This document shows positions 38,291 through 47,619 of a DNA stretch of 64,000 nucleotides, piece after piece. The position numbers and the translations under genes were made by a program. The notes under the pieces were generated by a model. It was not told where the DNA came from and ran no database searches. It was given only the letters and a program-made list of their open reading frames with translations. The stretch's first letter is position 1. Every line of letters starts with the position of its first letter. This stretch comes from Muscardinus avellanarius (Eukaryota; Chordata; Mammalia; Rodentia; Gliridae): positions 77,718,135-77,782,134 of the forward strand of contig OY726569.1 of NCBI GenBank assembly GCA_963383645.1, read 5' to 3'.

Positions 38291-38692
38291 TAATGTGATT
38301 CTTAATAATACTTACCTCTCCTTGAACAAGAAAGAGCCCCAGAGGAACACCCTTGTTCCCTGAAGCTCATGTGTATTGAGCATTCACTATTAATATGTCC
38401 CTGACACTGCTAAGCCCGTCACAGTGGCCTCTCCGGTGGACCTCAGCCACCCTGTAAGTGGTGTGGTTAGACTCTTCTTTTTTTCTTTTTTGTACCAAGG
38501 ATGGAACCCAGGGACATTCTACCTTTGATGTAGACCTCCCCCACCCCAGCCCTTTTATTCTTTTTCTTTTTCTTTTTTCTTTCTTTCTATCTTTCTTTCT
38601 TTCTCTTTCTTTTCTTTTCTTCTTCTTTTTTTTTTTTTTTCATGGTACTGGGGATGGAATCCAGGGGCATTCTACTTCTTTTTTTTTTTTTT

Positions 38693-38828
38693 TTGTGCAC
38701 TGTATTCATACATCATAGTGGGATACAAACTTTTGTAGACATACATGCACACATCGCCCAGTCAGCCCCCACCCGATCCCCACCCCATTCTCTCCCCATC
38801 CCTCCCTCCCATGCTTGGCTTAGTGGTT
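38693..38828 (-). other. L1 3' UTR with G-rich tract
   Basis: On the element's sense (minus) strand this reads as a purine-rich stretch with several G runs (GGGAGGGAGGGATGGGGAG), ending in CAGTGCAC before the A tail. A G-rich, quadruplex-prone segment is usual near L1 3' ends and supports the minus orientation of the 3' part. Confidence 0.75.
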
Positions 38829-39035
38829 GACATCTAGTATTATAGCAATTTATCCAAAATTAAAAATGATAATCTCACATAACAGTTTCATTTGTCTGAT
38901 ACCAAGCTTTTGATGACTTAAAGATGACATTTCAATATTTCTTTTTGCTTTCTTTCTTACCAGAGAATATTTTTTTTCTATTTTTTTTTAGGTGAAACTA
39001 TCATATATTTATATATTTATTTTTCAGAATAAAAC

Positions 39036-39730
39036 TCTATCCTAATATGGAATATGGACTCTAGATACCAAAAACAATCTTGAAAAAGAACAAAGCTAGA
39101 AGATATATATTTTCTGATTTCAAACCATATAAAGCTACAATAATTGAAACAGTGTAGTACTATTCTAAAGGCAGATATATAAACCATTGGAGTTAAATAA
39201 AAGCCTAGAGCTAAATTCTTCCCTATATTGTCAAGTTATTTTTGACAAGGTTTCCACGAACATTTGGTGGTAGAAATAATAATATTTTAACTAAATATTG
39301 TTGAAACATAATAATTACATGGAAAAGAATAAAGTTGGACCCTTACCTAATCCCATATACAAATATTAACTCAAAATAGATAAAAGACCTAAATATAAAT
39401 CTTAAGACTATAAACTTTTAGGAGAAAATCTGGGTCATAAAACCTCACAACACTGAAATTGGCAGTGATTTCTTGGATATGATTTCAATGGCACAGGCAA
39501 CAGAAGAGTATACAAACTCCCTAAAAAATAAAAAATATTGTATATCCAAAGACAATGTAAACAGAGTTAACAGTTACTAATAGAATGGGATAAAATATTT
39601 CCAAATGCTATATCTGAAGGTATATTAATATTCCAACTAGAAATCCTAAAAATTAACAACAATAAAGGCAAACAATACCATTTAGAGATAGGCAAAAGAC
39701 TAACATAAGTAATGAATCTCCACAGATAAC
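39036..39730 (+). mobile_element. Fossil L1 ORF2 fragment, opposite orientation, captured inside the young element
   Basis: The + strand follows the sense of mammalian L1 ORF2 before its C-terminal end. Phrases are AAAAAGAACAAAGCTAGAAG, ATAAAGCTACAATAATTGAA, TTAACTCAAAATAGATAAAA, GACCTAAATATAAATC, AGGAGAAAATCTGGG and GGGATAAAATATTTCCAAAT. It is full of stops and indels, so it is ancient, unlike the intact ORF1 next to it. It lies between ORF1 and the 3' UTR of the young element but points the other way. I therefore read it as old genomic DNA carried by the element. Confidence 0.8.
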
Positions 39731-39735
39731 CAATC

Positions 39736-40698
39736 TTAGTTGACTGTTGGATGGAAAATCTTGTTTCTCTGGTTCTGGTGTGTGTTACCTATTTCTTCTT
39801 TGTAGTTAATCTCTTTGAGTATTTTCTCTAGTGCTGGTTTTGAAGACAAAAATTCCTTCAGTTTCTGTTTGTCATGGAAGCTTCTTATTTCTCCATCTAA
39901 TTTGATAGAAAGTTTTGCTGGGTAGGAAATTTTTGGCTGGAAGTTGTTTTCTTTCAGAGTTTGGAATATGTTACTCCAAGCCCTTCTGGCTCTCATGACT
40001 TGGTTTGGGAAGTCTGGAGTGATTCTAATTGGCTTGCCTCTGAATGTCACTTGGCCCTTTGTTTTTGTTGCCTTTAAGATTCTCTGCTTGGCTTCCACAT
40101 TGGTCATTTTGACAATTATGTGGTGTGGGGATCCTCTTCTCCGATCCTGTCTAAAGGGAGTTTTATAAGTTTCCTGGACCTGTGTATCGACCTCTTGCTC
40201 TATGTTTGGAAAATTTTCTGCTTTTACTTCCTTAAAGAGATTGTTGATCCCTTTGGTTTCACTTTCTTTTCCCTCCTCTATTCCAATTATTCTTAGGTTA
40301 GCTCTCTTAAAATGGGCCCATATTTCTTCAATGTCAGATTCCTGCTGTCGGATATTTTTTCCTAGATTAGAAACTATGCGTTTATTTTTGGAATGATCAT
40401 CTTCTAAGAGCGAGATTCTGTTCTCCATGTGGTCTAATCGGTTGTTTGTGCTTTGAATTGAGTCCTTTACTTCATTAATTGCATCCTTTATCTCTTTTTG
40501 GCTCTCTCTGAGTTCTTTTCGAAGCACCTCTATTATTTCTACAGTTATTTTCCTGATTTGATCTTCTAGAAATCTCTGATTTTCTGTTTTATCGGGTTCT
40601 GATGTTGTGGGGTTGTGGGCATTCATTGCTCCAGTATTATTCCTCTTTCCCATGATTTCGGATGTTTGTGCCTTCTCTGGGTTCTTCCTTTGGGTCAC
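39736..40698 (-). CDS. LINE-1 ORF1 protein (RNA chaperone), intact
   Basis: 320 codons without interruption. ORF1p is a trimeric RNA-binding chaperone that coats L1 RNA in cytoplasmic particles and is needed for retrotransposition. Residues about 42-130 form a coiled coil (heptad-like EDQIRKITVEIIEVLRKEL onward). Residues about 131-229 form the RRM (RANLRIIGI, then PHHIIVKM). Residues about 230-295 form the C-terminal domain (YPAKLSIKLDGE, then SFHDKQKLKEFL). Length is near that of other mammalian ORF1p (human 338). I chose the Met at 40698 because the upstream frame is 5' UTR. It may still be translated. A second short start at Met16 is possible. Confidence 0.92.
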   Translation of the reverse strand: MTQRKNPEKAQTSEIMGKRNNTGAMNAHNPTTSEPDKTENQRFLEDQIRKITVEIIEVLRKELRESQKEIKDAINEVKDSIQSTNNRLDHMENRISLLEDDHSKNKRIVSNLGKNIRQQESDIEEIWAHFKRANLRIIGIEEGKESETKGINNLFKEVKAENFPNIEQEVDTQVQETYKTPFRQDRRRGSPHHIIVKMTNVEAKQRILKATKTKGQVTFRGKPIRITPDFPNQVMRARRAWSNIFQTLKENNFQPKISYPAKLSIKLDGEIRSFHDKQKLKEFLSSKPALEKILKEINYKEEIGNTHQNQRNKIFHPTVN

Positions 40699-41445
40699 TA
40701 TGACTTCACTTAAGGTGTTCTGGATCTCGAGTCAGTAGTATCTCAGACTCCACTACTCCTTTACTGGGTTTTATCACAGAGTCTCCGACCCAGAGAGTCG
40801 ATAGAGGCTGCTTTAGACTGTGGGGGGTGCCAGGTTGCACGTTCTCCTATGGTGTGATATCTCTGCCACCGCCCCTCCCCCACCGGGTCAAGTCCCAGGG
40901 AGTACAGTACTGGGATTTCTCCTCTGTGGCCCGCAATTTGACTCACTGTTCTTGAGTACACAGATGTAGCTATACTGGATTCGGTGAATTCTCTGCTGCT
41001 GCCGCCGGTGGCAATATGGCGCTGCTGCCACGCCCTCGGCCGTGAGACTGGCGTATTTCTTCTTGGTTTTGATTTCCACTCTGAATCCCTGTAACGTGTG
41101 CTGAGCTCAGCCACTGGGAGCTTTAGATTTTACCTGCGGCGAGAAATCCCGCCTGGCTGTTCTACAGCGGCTCACCTCGGCTTGCTGTAGCCGTCCGGTG
41201 AAGTCGCCGCTGCCGCCGGCAGTATGGCGCTGCTGCTGCGTCCTCGGGCGTGAGGCCGGTTATCTCCTCTGTGGCTCTGAGCTCTGTTCTCAGTCCGCTT
41301 TCTCTCTGGAGCCTGGTGATTTTTTTGTTTCTCTGGTGATGGTGTTTTCTGGCTATGAAAGGCGCTGATTTTGTGGTAATGGAGATTGGTTGTTAGCGGG
41401 GCTCTTAAGCCCCGCTTTTCTCGGTCGCCATCTTCCCGGAAGTCC
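40699..41445 (-). promoter_or_regulatory. L1 5' UTR / internal promoter with two repeated units
   Basis: 747 bases, CpG-rich, ending in the YY1-like motif at 41420-41437. A segment of about 200 bases occurs twice, about 208 bases apart (for example GCTGCCGCCGG then ATGGCGCTGCTG, with ATGGC at 41016 and 41224). L1 5' UTRs carry internal pol II promoters. Two monomer-like units resemble the repeated promoters of some rodent L1 families. Confidence 0.75.
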
Positions 41446-41491
41446 GGCATTCTACTTCTGAGCTACACCCCAGCCTTATTTTTTATTCTTT

Positions 41492-41536
<45 letters not shown>

Positions 41537-42044
41537 TACTGGGGGTGGAACCCAGAGGCTTTCTACCTCCGGGCTATACTCCCAGCCCTATTTTTTTATA
41601 TTTTATTTGAAAACAGGGCATCACTAAGCAGCTGAGGCTGGCTTCGAACCTGCGCGATCCTCCTGTCTCAGCCTCCCAAACACAGGGATTACAAGCGTGC
41701 GCCACCACGCCCGGCTTTTCTTTATTTTGAAACAGGGTCTCACTAAGTTACAGAGGGCCTCACTAAGTAGCTGAGGCTGGCTGCAAACCTGCTGTCCTGT
41801 CTGAGCCTCCCCAGCACTGGGATTACAGGGTGTGCCACCATGCCCAGCTCAGTTTAGTAACTTCTGATATGTGAAAATTTTTCTGTCCTGAAACACACTT
41901 GGCCCCAAGAGTTTCTGATGAGAGGTCAGGATCTGGATACAGTCATTCCCCCTTATTTAAGGAGTTATGTCCAAGACCCCTCAGAGGCTGCCTGAAATCA
42001 CTGATAGTTCCAAACCTTACACGTACTGTGTTTCCCCTCTACAT

Positions 42045-42275
42045 AAAGACATAGGATGAGCCGGGTGTGGTGGTGCACGCTTGTAATCCCCGCGCTTGGA
42101 AGGCAGAGACAGGAGGATCGCGCAGGTTCGAAGCCAGCCGCGCGCGCTGGCTTAGGAGACCCTGTTTCCAAAATGAAAATGTAAAAATAGGTCTGGGAGT
42201 GTAGCCCGGAGGTAGAAGGGCTTCCAGGAACCCCAGTACCACAAAACAAAACAAAAAAAAAGACATAGGATGAAG
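42045..42275 (+). mobile_element. Young GCGCTTGG-subfamily SINE with target duplication
   Basis: The dimer at 42060-42245 is almost identical to the one at 31640-31845, including CGCGCGCTGGCTTAGGAGAC and GCTTCCAGGAACCCCAGTAC. AAAGACATAGGATGA lies on both sides (42044-42058 and 42260-42274). Confidence 0.95.
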
Positions 42276-43050
42276 TTTAATTAGCAATTAAAATAGATAA
42301 ATTATAACAATATACTGCAATAACAGTTAACCTTTAAGCTGATGAATTATTTGTAGAATTTTCAGCACACTTGACTGCTGGTATCTGAAACTATGGAAAA
42401 GGAAGCTGAGGATAAGGGAGACTAGTATATATAATGGGAAAAATTGTAAAAATAAAGGGTTTAGACCTAGGGTTTTTTGTTTGTTTGTTTGTTTTTATTG
42501 TTGTTTTTTGTTTGTTTTGTTTGGCACTAGGGATGGAACCCAGGGGCTTTTCTACTTCCGGGCTCTACTCCCAGACCTATTTTATATTTTATTTGGAAAC
42601 AGGGTCTCACTAAGTTGCTGAGAGCCTCACTCAGTAGCTGAGGCTGGCTTCGAACCCGTGCGATCCTCCTGTCTCAGCCTCCCAAGCGCGGGGATTACAA
42701 GCGTGCGCCACCACGCCCGGCTAGATCTGTGTGTGTGGTGGTGCTGTGGATGAACCTACGAGCATTCTGTCTCCAAGCCTCACTCTCAGCCTTTTTTTAT
42801 TTATTTACTTTTATTTTGAGACAGAGGGTCACTAAGGTTCTGAGAGTCTTGCCTCATTCCATAGGCTGTTCTTGAACCTGAGATCCTCCCGTCTCAGCCT
42901 CCCAAGTATTGGGATTACAGGTGTGTGCCACGGCTCCAGGCGTCCCTATATTTCTAAGCGGCATTATAGTCTGAAATAGGAAATACAGGGCTGGTATATT
43001 GCTCAGTGGTAGATGCATGAGGCCCTGGGTTCTATCCCCTGCACAGCAAA
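42276..43050. mobile_element. Two antisense SINEs and an ID unit after unique AT-rich DNA
   Basis: Positions 42276-42475 are unique. (TTTG)n-like runs precede an antisense dimer at 42525-42722. A second, more diverged antisense dimer lies at 42735-42940. A sense ID-like unit lies at 42985-43050 (GGTATATTGCTCAGTGGTAG). Confidence 0.83.
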
Positions 43051-43628
43051 AATAAATTAATTAAATAAATAAAACAGGAGCCCGAGATCACAGGCCTCAA
43101 CATTACAAATGTTAAGAAAGCATCACCCCCCAAAAAAGCAACAAATTTAAAAAAACCCCATGGCATTCTTTCCTTTGGTTGAGTTGGTTTGGGAAGTCTG
43201 AGAATGGCGAGGCTCCAGGGCTGGCTCTGGTAGCCCCTCAGCCCTCGGCGCCAGGCGGGCTCACCAGGCGGACGCCTCTCAGCCTAACTGAGGTGGCAGA
43301 GTGGTGCCGGGTGGAGGAGGCAGAGACCAGGAGGAAGGGCTCCCTGGCACCAACACACAAGCCTCTCCCTGGGCCTGAGGCCGGGGTGCAGGACCCACAC
43401 CAAGAGACTCTGTAACGCCTGGGGCACCGAAGCCCCAGAGCAGCCGTGGCTCTGGAGGCCGGGCACCCGCCCACCCTGAGCCCCAGACGGCCGAGCCGCA
43501 CCTGTGGGCTGGCACCGGCCCCTCGCCCCGCGCCACCCCTCTTGGCTAAGGGATTCCAGGACGCAGCCTCACGGCCCGGTGGCCCAGTGTGTGCGTGTGC
43601 GAGTGTGTCTGAGTGTGTGCGTGTGCAC
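43051..43628 (+). other. Small GC/CpG-rich unique patch
   Basis: From about 43195 to 43640 the DNA is GC-rich with many CpGs and frames open on both strands. It ends in an alternating purine-pyrimidine stretch (GTGTGCGTGTGC-type, 43590-43630). No splice-framed coding exon or known domain is visible. It could be a small promoter-like island. Confidence 0.4.
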
Positions 43629-44400
43629 GTGTTACGGTTTGAATGGTGGGGGTTCTTTTTCTTATTCGACTAAAGTTTGTTGAATAGAAAAATGAAAACT
43701 AACAGGCAGCTCAGTGCAGCTTTAACAAATCTTTATTACAAAATTAGCAAATAGAGCAGTAGGAAATAGAGAAGAGAAGGAAAAAGCAGCATGCTGACCC
43801 GCATGCTGGGGAGCCCGAAAATGGAACTCCAGCCCCTTTTGGGGACCCCAACCTTTAAACAGATTTTGTGTCGGTATCTTTCTCATCAGCATTACCAAGG
43901 CAGTGGGCTAGTTACTTATTCCTCAGCCAGGTGGTGCCTCTTTGTCTCTGGACAGTGCACTTACTAAGTGCAAGTATCAAGAATCTACCTGGCCCTCGGC
44001 TCTATTGTATTGGGCAGTATTAGTTGCTCATCAACTAGGGTGCTTTGAAGCCGCACACAAAGTTTGCCTTTCCTATGCCCAGGCCGGATCACAGAGGAGA
44101 GGAGGTAAACAGAGGCACTGGTTCCCTCTATTGTAGTTTTAGAGCTAAAGGCTTCCATTGACTCTAAGGCCTTTACTATAGGTTAATCATTAGAAGGAAG
44201 GGCAAGGACTGAGAGGAACTCTGCACTGTAATAGCTGCAGCCCCCTCCTGGCCTGAGCACCTGCACAGCACCTAGGCTCTGGAAATTATCAAAGCAGTTT
44301 TCCAGTACCGGCACATTAACACATTTTGATGCCTCTTCCCAATACTTCCTCCCCCGTGGAAGGAAAGGCGTCACTCTGGGGGGGAGCCCGTCAGCATGGT
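43629..44400 (-). mobile_element. Possible endogenous-retrovirus LTR fragment, minus strand
   Basis: On the minus strand there is a polyadenylation signal AATAAA (43737-43732) followed about 100 bases later by a terminus ending CCGTAACA (43629-43636). That is the spacing of an LTR R-U5 ending in CA. A TTTAAA and GC-rich segment lie upstream on the minus strand. I cannot fix the other end, and no gag, pol or env similarity was recognised nearby. This is weak evidence and it may be ordinary unique DNA. Confidence 0.3.
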
Positions 44401-44699
44401 GTCAGGAGAGCGCCTCGCCCTCACAGCCTCCCAGGGCAGCCTCGGGCCTCCACTGCCCTCCAGCAGCCTCGCCTCCTCCTGGTGCCCTCTCCTGGGATCT
44501 GAATTGAAGCGGGGCAGAAGGGGTAGGTCCACACGAGGTCCAAGGTCACGGAGGGGCCATCCCAGGCATCCTGTTCTTTCTCTCTGGCTGGCCCTCTTGT
44601 CTGTGGGAAGGAGAGTGACATTTCTGTGTCGGCTTCGAGGCTAAAACTCCCCTCCAAAAGTTGGGTGGTTGATTTTATGATAGTCATTTGCCAGACATA

Positions 44700-45215
44700 C
44701 TGAGCACTGAGCAGATGTGGTGGTCCACACTTATAATTCCAGTACTTGAGAGGCTGAGATAAGAGAATCCCAGGTTTGAGACCAGCCTCAGAAACTTAGC
44801 GACATCCTCAGCAACTTAGGGAGACCCTGTTTCAACATAAAAACATTTAAAAAGTGCTGAGGATTGGGCATGGCGGTGCACGCTTGTATTCCCAGCATTT
44901 GGGAGGCTGAGACAAGAGGATCGCAGTTCATGGACACCCTCAGGTACTACTTACTGAGGCCCTTTGCAACTCAGTGAGACCCTGTTTCAAAATAAAAAAT
45001 AGGGCTTGGGGTGTTGTTCAGAGCTAGAAAGCCCTGGGTTCCATCCCCAACACCAAAAAGAAAAAAGAAGAAAAAGAAAAAGAAAGAAAGAAAGAAAAGT
45101 GCTGAGGCGGAATAAGGGTCAAAGTAGCAACCAGCCGAGGGCAGAGCTGCCCCTCCAGTTCCTTCCCCAGCTTCTTTCTTTCTTTTCTTTCCTTGTTTCT
45201 TTCTCTCTTTCTTTT
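44700..45215 (+). mobile_element. Two sense SINEs and pyrimidine tracts
   Basis: A left half plus linker lies at 44708-44860 and a complete dimer at 44863-45060, ending in an AAAG-rich tail. The linker remnant GTGCTGAGG recurs at 44856 and 45099, fitting insertion into the first copy. A TTTC-rich tract fills 45170-45215. Confidence 0.78.
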
Positions 45216-45395
45216 GTAGTTCTAGGGATTGACCTAAGGTAGTACTAAGGACGTTCTGCCTCCAAGCCACACCCCCAGCCCTATTTTATCTATTATGGTT
45301 TTTTGGGGGTCTTTTGTGTATGTGGTACTGGGGTTCCTGGAAACCCTTCTTCCTCTGGGCTACACTCCCAGACCTATTTTATATATATATATATA

Positions 45396-46290
45396 TTTTT
45401 TTTTTCTTTTCTTTTCATAAATATTTATTGCACATATTACAGACATGCAGTTTATGTCACAGAGAAGAAATTTTAAGACTTATTTTAGGTAAAAGTTTAA
45501 GACATTTATGGTAAATAAGAATGCAGACTATTAGGACAATTTTTCATTATTTTCCCCAGAGGAGCTCTCAGCCTTTATTGTAAAATTATTTCCAGAAAGA
45601 TATCATGTTATTAATAGGGAAATTTAATTATAGAACTTAAAATTGCTGGAAGGTATTAATCTCTATGATTTTTTTTTTTTTTTTTTTTTTTTGGTGGTAC
45701 TGGGATTCCTGGAAACCCTTCTACTTCCGGGCTACACTCCCAGACCTATTTTTTTTTATACTTTTAAAATTTGGAAACAGGGTCTCTTAAGCCGACATGG
45801 CTGGATTCGAACTTGTGCAATCCTCTTGTTTCTGCCTCCCAAGTGCAGGGATTACAGCGTGGGCCACCACGCCCAGCAATCTCCATGATTTTTATTTCAA
45901 CATAGAAAGCCATAATAATCGAATAGGAATATGACTCAACAATGAATTGATCAATTTCTTGAAAATATACGTTTTGAATGCTGCACAGGGGCAGATCAAC
46001 ACTTGTGTTGAACACAAACAGTGAACAGTAACTTTAGTTGGTCAAATCCAAAATTAGTTTTCCAGCGACACATAAAGTTAGTTGAGAGTAGCCAGTATTC
46101 GGCCACACAGTGAGGTGTGTGTGCTCCATCCGCTTCTGTTACTATGGCCTGTCTGCAAACCAGGCGCACAAAACATGCCGAGGAAGTTAAGTCGGCTTGC
46201 CAATAACTAATGGAGGTGTTTGGAGAAAGTCAAAGCAGTAGCAATATATTTTCCTAGAGAGTGTTAGAATGTTTTCTTGAATCTAAAGCA

Positions 46291-46292
<2 letters not shown>
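45396..46292 (-). pseudogene. Processed retrocopy of a 3' UTR, source gene unknown
   Basis: On the minus strand the sequence ends GTGCAATAAATATTTATG followed by an A-rich tail (T's at 45395-45411). That is a polyadenylation signal with a poly-A tail, the mark of a reverse-transcribed mRNA. After removing the SINE at 45672-45880 about 690 bases remain. They have no open frame of note, so this is 3' UTR only (5'-truncated). I do not recognise the source gene. TA runs at 45380-45395 and 46293-46334 are the expanded target duplication. Confidence 0.75.

Positions 46293-46334
<42 letters not shown>
46293..46334. repeat. (TA)n microsatellite
   Basis: About 21 TA units at the 5' border of the retrocopy, matching the shorter TA run at its 3' border. 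Confidence 0.95.
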
Positions 46335-46351
<17 letters not shown>

Positions 46352-46592
46352 TTTAAATTTGGAAACAGGGTCTCTTAAGCTAGCGCGGCTGGCTTCGAAC
46401 CAGTGCAGTCCTCCTGTCTCCACCTCCCAGCGCGGGGATTACAAGGGTGCGCCACCACGCCCGGCTATTTTCTCTATTTTGAAACAGGGTCTCACTTGGT
46501 TGCTGAGCGTCTCACTACTTGCTGAGGCTGTCTCCCAGTGTGCGATTCTCCTGTACCGGATGACAGGCGCGGCGTCCCCCCTTGCCCGGCCT

Positions 46593-47200
46593 TCCTTCTC
46601 CAGCTTCCGAGTGACTGCACAAAGTCGCTGCTCAGTCTATGCTGGGATTACCCTTTGTAAATCAGAAACAGTGTAAGTGGGGAATGCATGTCACACCCCA
46701 GCCTCAGCCATGGTGCACCGTGCAGCGGCTGCTCCCGGCAACACATCCTAGCCAGGGCAAAGACCCAAATTCAAAGTGCTTTTTTTTACTGAATTCGTCT
46801 CTATTGCTTTCACATTTTACATCATTATAAGGTTGAAAAATTCTAAGTTGAACCATGGTAAATTGGGAATCATCTGTATTATGGGAAACTGAGATATCTC
46901 ACAGGAGGGACATTTGAATATTCAGATTACAAAACTGGGTTTGGGCTGAATTAACACGTAGGCAGGACTGCAAGCCCTTACCAAAGTGGAAACTCTCCCA
47001 GGAGGCGATGATCTGGGAGAGGCAGGTGCCTGGTCACCGGCCTTTGCCTCCATCAGACCTGCCCTCCCCAGCAGTGCCTTCTCCAGAGCGGGCTGTTAAA
47101 CAGTCATCGCCACCACAGAGCGGGCACTCAGATGTCAAGAAGCGAGTGCACGGATGACCACCACCGCAAAAAGAAGGAAGCAGCGAAGTCCATTTCAATG
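46593..47200 (+). other. Intergenic unique DNA
   Basis: About 600 bases between SINEs; no gene, repeat or motif recognised. Confidence 0.5.
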
Positions 47201-47204
47201 AGGT

Positions 47205-47610
47205 TCTGTAATCCAGTACTTGGGAGGCTGAGATAGGAGGATCACAGGTTTGAGGACAAGGACAGCCTCAGCGAGCACTGAGACTTTCACTTGGCGAGAC
47301 CCTGTTTCAAAATAAGGGCTGGGGTGTAGTTTGGAGGTAAAACCCCCCTGGGTTCAACCCCAGTACCAAACAAGCAAAACAAGAGTTCAAAAGCCGGGCA
47401 TGGCGGAGCATGCTTGTAATCCCAGCATTCAGTAGGCTAAGACAGGAGGATCGTGGTTCGCGGACAGCCTCAGCTACTTAGGCCCTTTGCAACTCAGTGA
47501 GACCTGGTTTCAAAATAAAGAATAAAATATAGGGCAGGGGGTGTAGTTTGGAGGTCAAATGCCCCTAGGTTTGATCCCTAGACCCGCAAAACAAAAACAA
47601 AACAAAACAA
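47205..47610 (+). mobile_element. Two sense SINEs
   Basis: Copies lie at 47205-47370 (5'-truncated, starts TCTGTAATCCAGTACTTGGG) and 47393-47595 (full dimer with (AAAAC)n tail). AAGAGTTCAA occurs at 47380 and 47617, the target duplication of the second. Confidence 0.87.
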
Positions 47611-47619
47611 AAAAAACAA

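Larger units (their letters stand above)
38680..41445 (-). mobile_element. ORF1-only LINE-1 element (HAL1-like), with target duplications
   Basis: A 2.77-kb insertion on the minus strand. It has a GC-rich 5' UTR (40699-41445), an intact ORF1 (39736-40698), a non-ORF2 middle (38829-39735), a G-rich 3' UTR (38693-38828) and a poly-A tail seen as T's at 38680-38694. GGCATTCTACTTCT flanks it at 38666-38679 and 41446-41459. Removing the insert restores a normal SINE sequence. The 5' end keeps CGGGAAGATGGCGACC, which contains the YY1-type AAGATGGC typical of full-length L1 starts, so it was copied full length. ORF2 is absent, so it needs another L1 to move. This architecture is that of HAL1 (half-LINE) elements. 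Confidence 0.88.
38490..41850 (-). mobile_element. Antisense SINE pieces that host the L1 insertion
   Basis: A right half lies at 38490-38555, followed by a long TC-rich tract (38556-38640). The SINE at 38643-38679 is cut by the L1 and resumes at 41446 (GGCATTCTACTTCTGAGCTA). Its linker is interrupted again by (TG)n at 41497-41534 and a younger antisense dimer at 41535-41716. Its left half follows at 41717-41850. The SINE gives an age limit: the L1 is younger than this copy. Confidence 0.88.
45216..46592 (-). mobile_element. Four-layer nest: SINE, SINE, retrocopy, SINE
   Basis: Layer 1 is an antisense SINE, right half 45216-45300 and left half 46467-46592. Layer 2 is an antisense GCGCTTGG-type SINE in its linker, right half 45318-45380 and left half 46350-46466. 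Layer 3 is a retrocopied transcript in the linker of layer 2, about 45396-46292, bordered by TA runs. Layer 4 is an antisense SINE at 45672-45880 inside the retrocopy, flanked by AATCTCYATGATTTTT. The order of insertion is therefore 1, 2, 3, 4. Confidence 0.87.

Noticed and set aside
41172..41450. A 92-codon minus-strand frame at the 5' end of the L1
   Set aside because: Its ATG spans the junction between target duplication and element, and the rest lies in the 5' UTR; not a conserved L1 protein.
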